A DNA stretch of 64,000 nt from Alphaproteobacteria bacterium (GTDB lineage: Bacteria; Pseudomonadota; Alphaproteobacteria; UBA8366), in the NCBI GenBank assembly GCA_028281325.1, contig JANQKC010000021.1:124001-188000 (forward strand). The letters run 5' to 3'. Of this stretch, positions 9,601-18,289 are shown piece after piece. A program made the translations under genes and the position numbers. Below the pieces are notes generated by a model. The model was not told where the DNA came from and made no database searches. It saw only the letters and a program-made list of their open reading frames with translations. Numbering within the stretch: the first letter of the stretch is position 1; every line of letters begins with the position of its first letter.

Positions 9601-9978
9601 TCATGGTTGCGATTGCCGGGCGATTTTCCGGGCCGCGGCGACCTCGCGATAGGACGTCTTGAGACGAATCCAAACGCCATAGGCCACCAGCAGGGATAGG
9701 AAGGCGGCAAGATCGAAGTAGGAGAGATAGCGCGCCGCATCGAGGACGAAATACGCGAGGACCATTTTCGCGGCCACGATGGTGAGCCCGAGGTTGATGA
9801 GCCCCGGCACGATATCGCGCAGCATCTCGAGCGACGAATGAAGCGGCGGATCGCTAGGATCCTCGCCGCGCGCATCCGCCGCCGCCCGGTCTGCGAGAAC
9901 CCGGCGGCGATGCGTCAGGGCGGAAATCAGAAACCAAGCGCCGCCCGCCACGAACAACAATCCGATCCAGTTTCGCAT
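9601..9978 (-). CDS. Unknown small membrane protein behind crtB
   Basis: I do not recognise this 125-residue protein. Three hydrophobic segments are visible: residues 4-22, about 58-80 and about 84-104. A basic loop (THRRRVLADR) with an acidic, proline-containing stretch follows the first, and the tail is basic. It starts at ATG 9978, 46 bases downstream of crtB on the same strand, and is convergent with crtC. This is the place where Rhodobacter carries tspO behind crtIB, but the length, helix number and sequence do not match TspO, which has five helices and about 160 residues. A role in the photosynthetic membrane or pigment handling is only positional inference. Confidence 0.7.
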   Translation of the reverse strand: MRNWIGLLFVAGGAWFLISALTHRRRVLADRAAADARGEDPSDPPLHSSLEMLRDIVPGLINLGLTIVAAKMVLAYFVLDAARYLSYFDLAAFLSLLVAYGVWIRLKTSYREVAAARKIARQSQP

Positions 9979-10024
9979 CGAACCAGTCTCCCGTGATGGT
10001 AGAGTTGAACCCTGTCCTTGATTT

Positions 10025-11107
10025 CTACGGCCTGGAGCGGGAGCGGATCAGTTGATCTTCACGCTCCAAACGGTCGAAGAGATCCACGACCCAGCCGGCC
10101 CGATCGTCGATCGCGTCGACGAGCGCGCGTGTCGGATTGCGCGACCGCCTTCCGGCGCCGGCCACGGCCGGCCTGTATGGCGGCAATGCGTCGAGCAGGA
10201 TGCCGGCTTCGTCCATCGGTTCGAAAGGCGAAGCCGCCGCCCGGCCAAACGGCGTCACGGCCCTTGCGACCGGGCCGAGTTTTCGCGCCGGCGACACGAC
10301 GGCGCGCGTGGTGACGGAATCCAATCCCCGACGCTCCACCTCGCGTCCGATCTCGGCATAAAGGTAGCGCGCCGCATATATTCCCGGACGGCACCCCAAG
10401 GGAAGGACGGCGATGGCTGCATCGGCCTGACGATAAAACTGCTCGGCGGTATTCAGCAGGCGCTGAATCACGCTCCCGAGCGCATCGTCAAAACACGGGT
10501 CGGCGAGCCAGGCGTCCGGATCGATGCCGGCTTCGCGCAGCCATTGCCGCGGCAGGTAAAGCCGGCCGAGCCGGGCATCTTCGCCGACGTCGCGGGCGAT
10601 ATTGGTGAGCTGCATGGCCACGCCGAGATCGCAGGCGCGGGCGACCATCGCGGGCTGCCGTCGTCCCATCAGCAGCGCCATCATCGCACCGACCGAGCCA
10701 GCCACCCGAACCGCGTAAGCCGTTACGTCCGAGAGCGTCTCGTAGCCGCGGCCCGACACGTCCCACGCGAAACCGTCGAACAAGGCTTCGAAGAACGGCT
10801 TCGGCACCTCGAACCGGTCGACCAGAACCGTAAGCGCCCGGTCCACGGCATCGTCGCCGGGCGCGCCGCGATAGATTCGATCCAGCCGTTCGTGCAACCG
10901 GGCCAGCGCGGCGGCGTGATCCCCGTCCGTCTCGACGGCGTCGTCAATCGCATCGTCCGCGATACGACAGAAGGCGTACAATACCGTCGCGGGATCGCGC
11001 ACCGACGGCGGCAGGAAAAACGAGGCGGCGAAAAAGGAGCGGGATCCGCAGCTGAGCCGAGACCGGCATTCCGCAAGGTCGCGAGGATCAAACATATTCG
11101 CTGGCAT
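10025..11107 (-). CDS. crtB: Phytoene synthase
   Basis: CrtB condenses two geranylgeranyl diphosphates to phytoene. The protein has 360 residues. The magnesium-binding aspartate motifs are DDAID at 51-55 and DVGED at 173-177 within QLTNIARDVGEDARLGRLYLP. The segment SRSFFAASFFLPP at 22-34 is typical. The start used is ATG 11107, which overlaps the crtI 3' end by 20 bases; a second ATG at 11095 would shorten the protein by four residues and cannot be excluded. It forms a unit with crtI and the small membrane protein downstream. Confidence 0.95.
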   Translation of the reverse strand: MPANMFDPRDLAECRSRLSCGSRSFFAASFFLPPSVRDPATVLYAFCRIADDAIDDAVETDGDHAAALARLHERLDRIYRGAPGDDAVDRALTVLVDRFEVPKPFFEALFDGFAWDVSGRGYETLSDVTAYAVRVAGSVGAMMALLMGRRQPAMVARACDLGVAMQLTNIARDVGEDARLGRLYLPRQWLREAGIDPDAWLADPCFDDALGSVIQRLLNTAEQFYRQADAAIAVLPLGCRPGIYAARYLYAEIGREVERRGLDSVTTRAVVSPARKLGPVARAVTPFGRAAASPFEPMDEAGILLDALPPYRPAVAGAGRRSRNPTRALVDAIDDRAGWVVDLFDRLEREDQLIRSRSRP

Positions 11108-12605
11108 GCGGCGTCACCGTATCGAGAATGCGGGCGGAAGACAAAACGCCCGGCAGGCCCGCGCCCGGATGGGTTCCGGCGCCCACGAGATAGAGACCAT
11201 CGATATCCTCGCTCTTATTATGCGGCCGGAACCAGGCGCTTTGCGTCAAGACGGGCTCCAAGCCGAACGCGGCCCCTTTCAGGGACAACAGTTCGTCCTG
11301 AAAATACTGCGGCGTGATCATTCGGGAGGAGACGATCCGTTCTTCCAACCCGGGCAAGACGGTGTCGGCGAGGCGACGCGATATCGCCTGCCGATACGGT
11401 TCCGCCGCGGTGGTCCAATCGGTGCCGCTGTCGAGATGCGGGACCGGCGACAACACGTAGAAACCGTCGCATCCCTCCGGCGCCAGCGATGGGTCCGTCG
11501 CCGTCGGCCGATGCAGATACAGACTGAAATCCGGCGCGAGAACTTTCCGGTCGAAGATATCGCGCAGCAACCCGCGATGCCTCGGTCCCAGAACGATGGT
11601 GTGATGCTGAACATCCGGATAGCGCCGCCGCGTTCCGAAGTACCAAACGAACAGGCTCATCGAATACCGCGACCGATCGATTTTCCGGTCGGTCCAACGC
11701 CGCCGGTACTGCGCGGGCAACAGGGTGCGATAGGTCGCCGCGGAATCCGCGTTCGAGACGACAATCGCCGCGTCCAGCCGTTCGCCCGTGGCCAGGCGCA
11801 CCCCGGTCGCCTTGCCGTTCCGGACGGCAATCGACTCGACTTGCGCATTGTAGAGGATCTCGCCGCCTTGACCCCGGATGAGCGAGACCAACCCCTCCAC
11901 CAGCCGGCCCGTACCGCCCATGGCGAAATACACGCCCCAACGCCGTTCGAGAAAGGCGATCAGCGCGTAGATCGAACTCGTGGTGAACGGATTGCCGCCG
12001 ACAAGCAAGGGATGAAAACTCAAGATCAACCGAAGCCGAGGGTCCCGCACGAAGCTCGACACGAAACCGTAGACCGAGCGATAGCTCTTCAATCGAACCA
12101 TGTCCGGAACCAAACGCGCCATATCGGTCCATGTGCTGAAGGGCACATCGCCAAGCTGCTCGAAGCCGATCTTGAAGGTCGCCTCGGACGCCCGCATGAA
12201 CCTTTCGTAGCCGGCGACATCGGACGGCGAGAACTTGCCGACCTCGGCGCGCATGGCCTCCGGGTCGCCGGAATAGTCGAAGGTCTCGCCGGTATGGAAG
12301 TGCATGCGATAGAACGGATCCACGGCGCGAAGCTCGACATCGTCCGACATCCGTCTACCGCATAGCTGCCACAACTCTTCGAACAGGAAGGGCGCGGTCA
12401 CGATGGTAGGGCCGGCGTCGAACACGAACCCGTCCTGCCGGAAAACGCGCGCCCGACCGCCCGGGCTGTCGAGTTTTTCCAGGACGGTAACGTGATATCC
12501 CCGGGCGCCGAGGCGGATCGCTGCGGCCAGGCCGCCAAATCCGCTGCCGATGACGATCGCACGAGGTCTGTCGGGTCGGAAATTGTCGTCAGGCAAAACT
12601 GTCAC
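11088..12605 (-). CDS. crtI: Phytoene desaturase
   Basis: CrtI performs the successive desaturations of phytoene to neurosporene or lycopene. The protein has about 505 residues. The dinucleotide fold IVIGSGFGGLAAAIRL is close to the N-terminus, followed by SPGGRARVF and FDAGPTIVTAPFL; the C-terminal FAD motif is GLYLVGAGTHPGAGLPGVL. Whether it makes three or four desaturations cannot be read from the motifs. The start is uncertain: GTG at 12605 is used because the alternative TTG at 12617 lies inside the PpsR palindrome. Neither has a clear ribosome site. It is first in crtI-crtB-membrane protein. Confidence 0.94.
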   Translation of the reverse strand: MTVLPDDNFRPDRPRAIVIGSGFGGLAAAIRLGARGYHVTVLEKLDSPGGRARVFRQDGFVFDAGPTIVTAPFLFEELWQLCGRRMSDDVELRAVDPFYRMHFHTGETFDYSGDPEAMRAEVGKFSPSDVAGYERFMRASEATFKIGFEQLGDVPFSTWTDMARLVPDMVRLKSYRSVYGFVSSFVRDPRLRLILSFHPLLVGGNPFTTSSIYALIAFLERRWGVYFAMGGTGRLVEGLVSLIRGQGGEILYNAQVESIAVRNGKATGVRLATGERLDAAIVVSNADSAATYRTLLPAQYRRRWTDRKIDRSRYSMSLFVWYFGTRRRYPDVQHHTIVLGPRHRGLLRDIFDRKVLAPDFSLYLHRPTATDPSLAPEGCDGFYVLSPVPHLDSGTDWTTAAEPYRQAISRRLADTVLPGLEERIVSSRMITPQYFQDELLSLKGAAFGLEPVLTQSAWFRPHNKSEDIDGLYLVGAGTHPGAGLPGVLSSARILDTVTPHASEYV

Positions 12606-12611
12606 ACTGTT

Positions 12612-12629
12612 TGTCAATTATTATTGACA
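12612..12629 (-). promoter_or_regulatory. PpsR/CrtJ operator at the crtI start
   Basis: TGTCAATTATTATTGACA is a perfect inverted repeat with 7-base arms (TGTCAAT / ATTGACA) around TATT, matching TGT-N12-ACA. It is the best such site in the window. It lies only seven bases upstream of the GTG used for crtI and overlaps the alternative TTG, inside the 89-base gap between crtI and bchO. Binding there would block initiation of the crtIB transcript. No second full site is seen nearby. Confidence 0.82.
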
Positions 12630-12683
12630 CAGAGTAACACAAAGATCGCGCCTGTGAAGGGCCATTGCCCGCGAGACCGATCT

Positions 12684-12709
12684 GCGGCGGCGGCCTATGT
12701 CGCCGCCGC
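12684..12709 (-). terminator. Possible hairpin at the bchO 3' end
   Basis: A perfect 9-base inverted repeat GCGGCGGCG / CGCCGCCGC with an 8-base loop straddles the bchO stop codon and lies just before the crtI promoter region. No T-run follows, so it could be a weak or Rho-dependent terminator, an RNA-stabilising stem, or simply a GC-rich coincidence. Confidence 0.35.
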
Positions 12710-13585
12710 AACCTTCAACCGGTGGGCAAATCGGCTGATGATCGCCGCCGTCGCGTCCGGGTCTTCTTCATGCGCGAGATGGCCGAGACCGGACAACGAC
12801 GCCAACTCCGTCGCGGGCGCCAGGCGATGAACCTGACGCGAATGCGACGGCGGCACCGTGCGGTCGTTGCTGCCCGTCACCAACAGCAGCGGCACCTGAA
12901 GCCGCGGCAAGTTCCGTTTGAGGGTGCGAAGATCCCAATTCGCCATCATGCCGAAAGCGGCGGCGACGTGGCCGGAGTTACGGGCCAAACGGCCGTACAG
13001 ATCCATGCCCTCCGGGTCCAACGTCGATCCCGTTTCGCGGATGAGCCGTTCGAGCACCGTCGGATTGGCGGCACGCGACGCGAAAAACCAAGGGATCAGC
13101 GGCCCGGCGGCGCAAATCCGGGCCAGCGGCGAAAAGACCTGCCCAGCCACACCGCCCAACGGCAACAACGCGCCGTTCACACTCACCACGCCGCGCAGGG
13201 GGTGCCCCTTCTTCAGCGCCATTTGAGCAAGGATCGCGGCACCGGCGGAATGTCCGACGCCGAGCACCGGTTCGGCATCGAGTTCCGCGATGAGGTCGGC
13301 CAGCGCACCGGCCATTCCCGGCAACGACAGCCGGTATCCCGAAGCCGCGCTGGTGAAACCGTGCCCCGGCAAATCGACGGCGATGACCGAGAAGGAGTCC
13401 GCCAGGATCGGGATCAACGCGCGCCAAGAATGGGTCGACGCGCCGGTGCCGTGGATAAGAAGGACTTCCGGCCCCTCGCCCATGCGCTGCACATGCCATT
13501 GCATGCCGGCCGCGGTCACGAACGTACTGGCCTCGCCGTTCGGCCAGTCGCGCCCGTCACGGTCCCATATCAAGCGATCAAGCAT
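12695..13585 (-). CDS. bchO: Alpha/beta hydrolase BchO, magnesium chelatase-associated
   Basis: BchO is encoded with bchI and bchD in phototrophic proteobacteria and is regarded as a magnesium-chelatase accessory hydrolase; its reaction is not established. The protein has 296 residues. The fold shows in LLIHGTGASTHSW (oxyanion region), VDLPGHGFT, the nucleophile elbow GVGHSAGAA and the late histidine in LSGLGHLAHEE. The sequence WDRDGRDWPN near residue 10 is typical of BchO. It starts 66 bases after bchD and ends the bchIDO unit, so assignment rests strongly on context. Confidence 0.93.
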   Translation of the reverse strand: MLDRLIWDRDGRDWPNGEASTFVTAAGMQWHVQRMGEGPEVLLIHGTGASTHSWRALIPILADSFSVIAVDLPGHGFTSAASGYRLSLPGMAGALADLIAELDAEPVLGVGHSAGAAILAQMALKKGHPLRGVVSVNGALLPLGGVAGQVFSPLARICAAGPLIPWFFASRAANPTVLERLIRETGSTLDPEGMDLYGRLARNSGHVAAAFGMMANWDLRTLKRNLPRLQVPLLLVTGSNDRTVPPSHSRQVHRLAPATELASLSGLGHLAHEEDPDATAAIISRFAHRLKVAAAT

Positions 13586-13651
13586 TCATCCGGCAGACAA
13601 CCGACTCGTGGCGCCGCCCCGGCGCCGTCGGCCTGTCTCCTCCAGTCGGCA

Positions 13652-15496
13652 TTACGAAGCGGCGTGCGTCGCGCCGACGACACCGTCCGCGTTTCGACGC
13701 ACCGCATCGGACAAGGCCGCCGCATTGCCATACGGCAGCGGTAAATAAACGGCATCCATCTCCGCCGCCAAGACTTGCGCCTCTTCCTGTGGCCGGCGGG
13801 AACTGTCCACCAACATGGACGGCACGCCGATGGACCGAAGATGGCGCGCAACGTCCTTTGCATCGGCTTGCGCCCGGGCCCGGCCGGGTTTTCCATCGAG
13901 CCCGATATTCGCGCGGCCGTCCGTCAGCAACACGATAATCGGCGTCTCGCCGCGCCGCCGCGCCGCTTCCGCGACCGTGGCGGCCGCGTTGAGCCCGGCC
14001 GCCAGCGGCGTCCCGCCACCGCCGGGCAACGCCGAGACGCTCCGTTTCGCGCGGACCAACGACCGTGTCGGGGGCAACAACAGCTCGGCGGACTCGCCGC
14101 GGAAGGCGATCAGCGCGACTCGATCCCGTCGGATGTAGCAATCGGCCAACAGCAGTTCGACCGCCCCTTTCGCCTCGCCCAGCCGCTGCAAGGCAGACGA
14201 GCCAGACGCATCGACGACGAAGATCGTGGTGGTTTCGCTGCGGTGTTTGAGGCGGTTGATGCGCAGGTCGTCACGACGCACCTCGATGCTGCGATCCGGT
14301 TCGGTTCCGGGACCTGCTTTTTCTCGACGCCGCAACGGCTGCCAGGGTGCGGCGGCGCGCAACGTTTCGACCACGTTGAGACGCGACCCGCCGCCGGGGT
14401 CGCCCCGGCGCGTTCCGATCGGACGCCCACGGCGCGCCGCCGTGGCGACCGCGCCGGCCTTGCCCGACGAATTCATCGCACCGGTCCGACGCGGACCCTG
14501 TTGAAGTTGCGCCAAAAGACCGGCGGGAATCGCGGCTGCCGCCGATTCGACGGTGAGCGTGCCGAGGTCCTGACCGGACGCGTCACGGCCATCCGTCTCC
14601 GACTCCTCCCTCTCCGCTTCGGCGAGGTCCGGCAGCGGCTCCTCTGCGTTCGCAGCGTCCGCAGCGTCCGCGTCATCCGCTTCCGGGGGCGCGGGCGGCT
14701 CCATATCGGGCATTTGCGTCGCGCGCGGGGCCAGAACCAACCGCGCCGCGGCGGCGACATCGGCGTCCGACACGCGTTCCTCGCCGCCCAGCGCGGCGAT
14801 GGCGCGCGCCGCCTGTGTCGCAAACACCGTCGCCCGCATCGAGGAAACGCCGAGTGCCAGGGCGGCGGCGCATAACGCCTCGATCACCGGATCGTCGGTT
14901 TGGATTCCCGGAAGCCGGCGCCTCGCCGCCAGAATCGCCGCCCTGTCCGGCACGTCGCAATGCGTGTCGCGGATGCTGACATGCGTCAGGTCCAGTCGAA
15001 ACGCCAACCGGTCCAGCAAGGCAGACGGCGGCCGCTCCTCTTCCGACAGCCCTTCGTCCAGCGCGACCAAACAGATCCGCGCGGGGTAGCGGGCGGCAAG
15101 GCCATCGCGTTGAAGCGCCACCACGCCGCGATCGAGCACGCCGGCCAATCGGCCCGCGACAGACGGCGGCAGACGCTCCGCCATCGGCAGCAGGATCACC
15201 CCACCGTCGGTTTCCGCCAAAAGGCCGCGTTCGAGAATCGGCTTACCGGCGCGCAGCGTCGCCGTCAGGTCGAGGCCGCCGAGCAGCCGGCTGTCGCCGA
15301 TATGCATCGGCATCTTGCGCATCGGCGTTTCCGGCGGCAGCATCCCATGAAACGCGGCAACCCATTGATCGCGAACCGGGCCGGGACAGGCGCGAACGAT
15401 GACACCGCCAAAACGCGCCGGATCGACCGCCAGCACCGCGGCGGCCAAGACCGCATCCCGCCAAAGGTCCGTTTGGTCCGGCCGTTGCTCAGTCAT
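13652..15496 (-). CDS. bchD: Magnesium chelatase subunit D
   Basis: BchD forms the AAA+ platform with BchI that drives BchH-mediated insertion of magnesium into protoporphyrin IX. The protein has 614 residues. The N-terminal AAA+-like half is degenerate, without a working P-loop, as normal for D subunits. A proline- and acid-rich linker lies at about 270-320. The C-terminal von Willebrand A domain has the MIDAS sequence FVVDASGSSAL and GGGGTPLAAGL. The ATG overlaps the bchI stop by four bases (ATGA), so translation is coupled. Confidence 0.95.
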   Translation of the reverse strand: MTEQRPDQTDLWRDAVLAAAVLAVDPARFGGVIVRACPGPVRDQWVAAFHGMLPPETPMRKMPMHIGDSRLLGGLDLTATLRAGKPILERGLLAETDGGVILLPMAERLPPSVAGRLAGVLDRGVVALQRDGLAARYPARICLVALDEGLSEEERPPSALLDRLAFRLDLTHVSIRDTHCDVPDRAAILAARRRLPGIQTDDPVIEALCAAALALGVSSMRATVFATQAARAIAALGGEERVSDADVAAAARLVLAPRATQMPDMEPPAPPEADDADAADAANAEEPLPDLAEAEREESETDGRDASGQDLGTLTVESAAAAIPAGLLAQLQQGPRRTGAMNSSGKAGAVATAARRGRPIGTRRGDPGGGSRLNVVETLRAAAPWQPLRRREKAGPGTEPDRSIEVRRDDLRINRLKHRSETTTIFVVDASGSSALQRLGEAKGAVELLLADCYIRRDRVALIAFRGESAELLLPPTRSLVRAKRSVSALPGGGGTPLAAGLNAAATVAEAARRRGETPIIVLLTDGRANIGLDGKPGRARAQADAKDVARHLRSIGVPSMLVDSSRRPQEEAQVLAAEMDAVYLPLPYGNAAALSDAVRRNADGVVGATHAAS

Positions 15497-16524
15497 GGTC
15501 CAAAGGTTTCCTCGAGCACGCGTTCGATCCGCACCGCGGACCCCGCTTCGTCCAGCGGATCGCGCCGCAACCGATGGCGGAGCGAGGAAACCGCGACTTG
15601 GCGGATATGCGACTCGTCGACGACGGTCTTGCCGCGAAGGGCCGCGAAGGCGCGGGCGCAGCGCATCATCGTCAGCTCTCCCCGCAACCCGTCGGTGCCG
15701 ACCGCCATACAGAGACCTGCAATGCGTTCCAACACCTCATGCGGTACCTCGACATCGCTCAGTCGTTTGCGGGCTGCGGTGACGCGCCGTCGATGCTTGG
15801 TTTCCTCGCGCTTCCAATCGGCGGCGAAGGCGGCCGGATCGCGTTCGAACGCATCGCGGCGGCGCACGACCTCGACCCGTTGCGCCAGATCCGTTGGCGT
15901 CGTGACGTCAACCGAGATGCCGAACCGGTCGAGCAATTGCGGCCGCAACTCCCCTTCTTCCGGGTTGCCGCTACCGACAAGCACGAAACGGGCGGGATGG
16001 CGCACGCTGAGGCCTTCGCGTTCGACCACGTTTTCGCCCGACGCCGCGACGTCGAGCAAAAGGTCGACAATATGATCCTCCAGGAGGTTCACCTCGTCGA
16101 TATAGAGGAACCCGCGATGCGCGCGGGCGAGCAACCCAGGCTCGAACGCCTTTTCACCGCGCGTCAAGGCGCGTTCGAGATCAAGCGCGCCGACCACGCG
16201 ATCCTCGGTGGCGCCCAAGGGAAGATCCACCACCGGAACATGGATCAGCCGGCTTTTCGGCTTCTTTTTCTCGGGCAACTCGCCGCAAGAGGCGCAGGAC
16301 CCCGCCGGGGCCTCCGGATCACAGTTATACGGACATCCTTCGACCACGCGCGTTTTCGGGAGCAATGCCGCCAACGCCCGCACCGCGGTCGACTTTCCCG
16401 TCCCGCGATCGCCGAATACGAGAACCCCGCCGATCGTCGGGTCCACCGCGACCATCATCAGGGCAAGTTTCATCTCGTCCTGTCCAACGATGGCGGCAAA
16501 GGGAAAATCGGGTGTCGCACTCAT
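15493..16524 (-). CDS. bchI: Magnesium chelatase ATPase subunit I
   Basis: BchI is the AAA+ ATPase of magnesium chelatase and forms the hexameric ring that works with BchD. The protein has 343 residues. The Walker A motif GDRGTGKS is at 38-45 and Walker B YIDEVN at 141-146, with an insertion containing CASCGELPEKKKPKSR between them. It begins FPFAAIVGQDEMKLALMM, as in the family. The start ATG is at 16524 with GAGGAG-like bases upstream. No full PpsR palindrome is visible in the 138 bases before it, so the operon promoter may lie elsewhere. Confidence 0.96.
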   Translation of the reverse strand: MSATPDFPFAAIVGQDEMKLALMMVAVDPTIGGVLVFGDRGTGKSTAVRALAALLPKTRVVEGCPYNCDPEAPAGSCASCGELPEKKKPKSRLIHVPVVDLPLGATEDRVVGALDLERALTRGEKAFEPGLLARAHRGFLYIDEVNLLEDHIVDLLLDVAASGENVVEREGLSVRHPARFVLVGSGNPEEGELRPQLLDRFGISVDVTTPTDLAQRVEVVRRRDAFERDPAAFAADWKREETKHRRRVTAARKRLSDVEVPHEVLERIAGLCMAVGTDGLRGELTMMRCARAFAALRGKTVVDESHIRQVAVSSLRHRLRRDPLDEAGSAVRIERVLEETFGP

Positions 16525-16662
16525 GTATGCTCCTCGGTCGCCCGCTTCAGGAGGGGCGATTTTCGTTCCATAGCAGGTGGGGATGAAAATCTATCAGGCC
16601 AAGCATTCTTCAGATGACACAACGTGCGCTCGGCTGGCATCGCGCGTTCACCGGCCGTTGCG

Positions 16663-17940
16663 TCATTCGCTCTCCTTCTCCAATTGCTTTCGGATTTGGC
16701 GGCTTCCCAGCCAGATAAGCACGGCCGCCACGGGAATGGAGAGTCCGCGCAGCAGGTCGGTGTCCAGGACGGCCCCCGCCGAGACCGCCGCATCGAGTGA
16801 ATATCCGATCAGGCTGACCACATAATAGGTGATCGCGGCGACGGAGAGGCCTTCCACGATCCGTTGTAGCCGCAACTGCAACCTTGCGCGGCGGTCCATC
16901 GAGGCCAGGAGATCGCGGTTCTGTCCCTCCACCTTGATATCCACCCGCGTTCGAAGAAGATTCGCCGCCCGGGTGGCGCGCGCCGATAGGGACAATTGCC
17001 GGGTGGCGACGGACTCGCAGGTGCGCATCGCCGGCGCCAGACGCCGATCGATAAAGGCGCTGAGGGTCGAATACTGCCCATCGCTTTTTTCCCGGACCTC
17101 GGCGATACGTTCCTCCACCAGGGCGAGATAGGCACGGGCGGCGCCGAACCGGTAGGACGTCGCGGCGATGCTCTTTTCGATTTCCGCCGAGACGCTGGTC
17201 AATTGCGCCAGCAAGTCCCGTTCGTCCTCGATGGATTCCAGCGTATTCATCCGCGCGGTCAGGTCGACGAGCGCTTCACCGATCTTCCCCACGCCGGGGC
17301 TGACCTCGCGGGCAAGCGGCAAAGCCAGCATCGCCATGGTCCAATAGGTCTCGATCTCAAGCAGCCGCTGGATGAGACGGCCGGATTCCCGCGACGTCAT
17401 GCCCACGTCCTGAACCAAGGTCCGCGTAAACCCGTCTGCGTGAATTCTGAAATCGGTCGAGACGATCGCCTCACCGCCCAGCATGGACCCACGGCAGAAA
17501 CTCTCCATCACGAAATACCGCGTGAGCGAGTCGCTGGCGGCGGTTGCGTCATCGCCGCCCAGCAACGCGAGATGCGACGCGACCATCCGCTGACCCGGCA
17601 ACGCGTCGAGCCAGTCCTTCGGCACGACGGCGGCGGCAGTGTCCCCGAACAGGTCCGCGATCTGACCGCGGCGGAAGAATGTGTACGTGGTGAATTCGGT
17701 GTGGCGCTCCCACTTCAGCCGAAACGCGCCGAAGTCGGCGGTAAAATGCGTGGCATCCGGCTGCGGCGGCGCGACATTGTATCGTTTGCACAGCGCTTCG
17801 AGATGGTCGCGCTCCCGGCGCGCTTCGTCGGGACGCATCAGCATCGCGAAATGCGACGCGTGCTCGGGCGCGGTGAGGTCCGCAAAAGGCCGGGCGTGAA
17901 GCTCGTTGGTCACGACGTAGCGTGATGGATGATCCGTCAT
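16663..17940 (-). CDS. DUF3422 family membrane-anchored protein
   Basis: This 425-residue protein matches the DUF3422 family, of unknown function. The family opening is clear: VVTNELHARPFADLTAPEHASHFAML. The middle is rich in Glu, Arg and Leu, with coiled-coil character at about 240-370. Two hydrophobic segments close the protein (about 375-399 and 402-418), followed by a charged tail. ATG 17940 is chosen because GGGGA lies ten bases upstream and the family opens close to this point; the frame is open further upstream, but that part is not family-like. It lies 138 bases upstream of bchI on the same strand; a link to photosynthesis is not shown. Confidence 0.8.
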   Translation of the reverse strand: MTDHPSRYVVTNELHARPFADLTAPEHASHFAMLMRPDEARRERDHLEALCKRYNVAPPQPDATHFTADFGAFRLKWERHTEFTTYTFFRRGQIADLFGDTAAAVVPKDWLDALPGQRMVASHLALLGGDDATAASDSLTRYFVMESFCRGSMLGGEAIVSTDFRIHADGFTRTLVQDVGMTSRESGRLIQRLLEIETYWTMAMLALPLAREVSPGVGKIGEALVDLTARMNTLESIEDERDLLAQLTSVSAEIEKSIAATSYRFGAARAYLALVEERIAEVREKSDGQYSTLSAFIDRRLAPAMRTCESVATRQLSLSARATRAANLLRTRVDIKVEGQNRDLLASMDRRARLQLRLQRIVEGLSVAAITYYVVSLIGYSLDAAVSAGAVLDTDLLRGLSIPVAAVLIWLGSRQIRKQLEKESE

Positions 17941-18289
17941 TTCGCGCATGTCCCCGTAAGTCCCCGCCCCGTTGCCGAGCGACCCGACCGCACCGGTTCG
18001 ACCGTTCAGGTTGCCGATCTTACCAACTGTACCGTCAAGATGACACTCCATGTGTAAGCCAAATGATGCAAATGGGAAAACCGGGCTCGAGACAACACCC
18101 CGGTTCCGAAAGGCGATCCAGAGCATGGCGCGCGGGCGCTTGGCGCCGAAGGATTCGATTGTCTGCCGATGTTCAAGAGTGGCATCGATCTCGCCGATGC
18201 CTTCCGCCAAGGGCCGCTTGCGCAACGGATGAAGATCTAAGACGGACTACCGGTTCAAGATGAAATCGGCCGGACCGACCCGACGGACC
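17941..18289. other. Gene-free spacer upstream of the DUF3422 gene
   Basis: No convincing complete gene is seen. The stretch holds TGTACCGTCAAGATGACA (18028-18045), which fits TGT-N12-ACA but has only one good half-site; random matches to this loose pattern are expected several times in 64 kb. On the plus strand a frame without a start (18067-18240) ends in a protein-like stretch beginning LGAEGFDCLPMFKSG, perhaps the decayed 3' end of a lost gene. Confidence 0.4.

Noticed and set aside
12606-12617. TTG 12617 as crtI start
   Set aside because: It lies in the operator palindrome and has no ribosome site; GTG 12605 is slightly better, though not proven.
18028-18045. TGT-N12-ACA before the DUF3422 gene as a firm PpsR site
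   Set aside because: Only the right half-site is good, and the loose pattern is expected by chance several times in 64 kb.
18067-18240. Plus-strand frame ending ALGAEGFDCLPMFKSG... MKI
   Set aside because: It lacks a start codon with a ribosome site and is too short to identify; kept only as a possible remnant.
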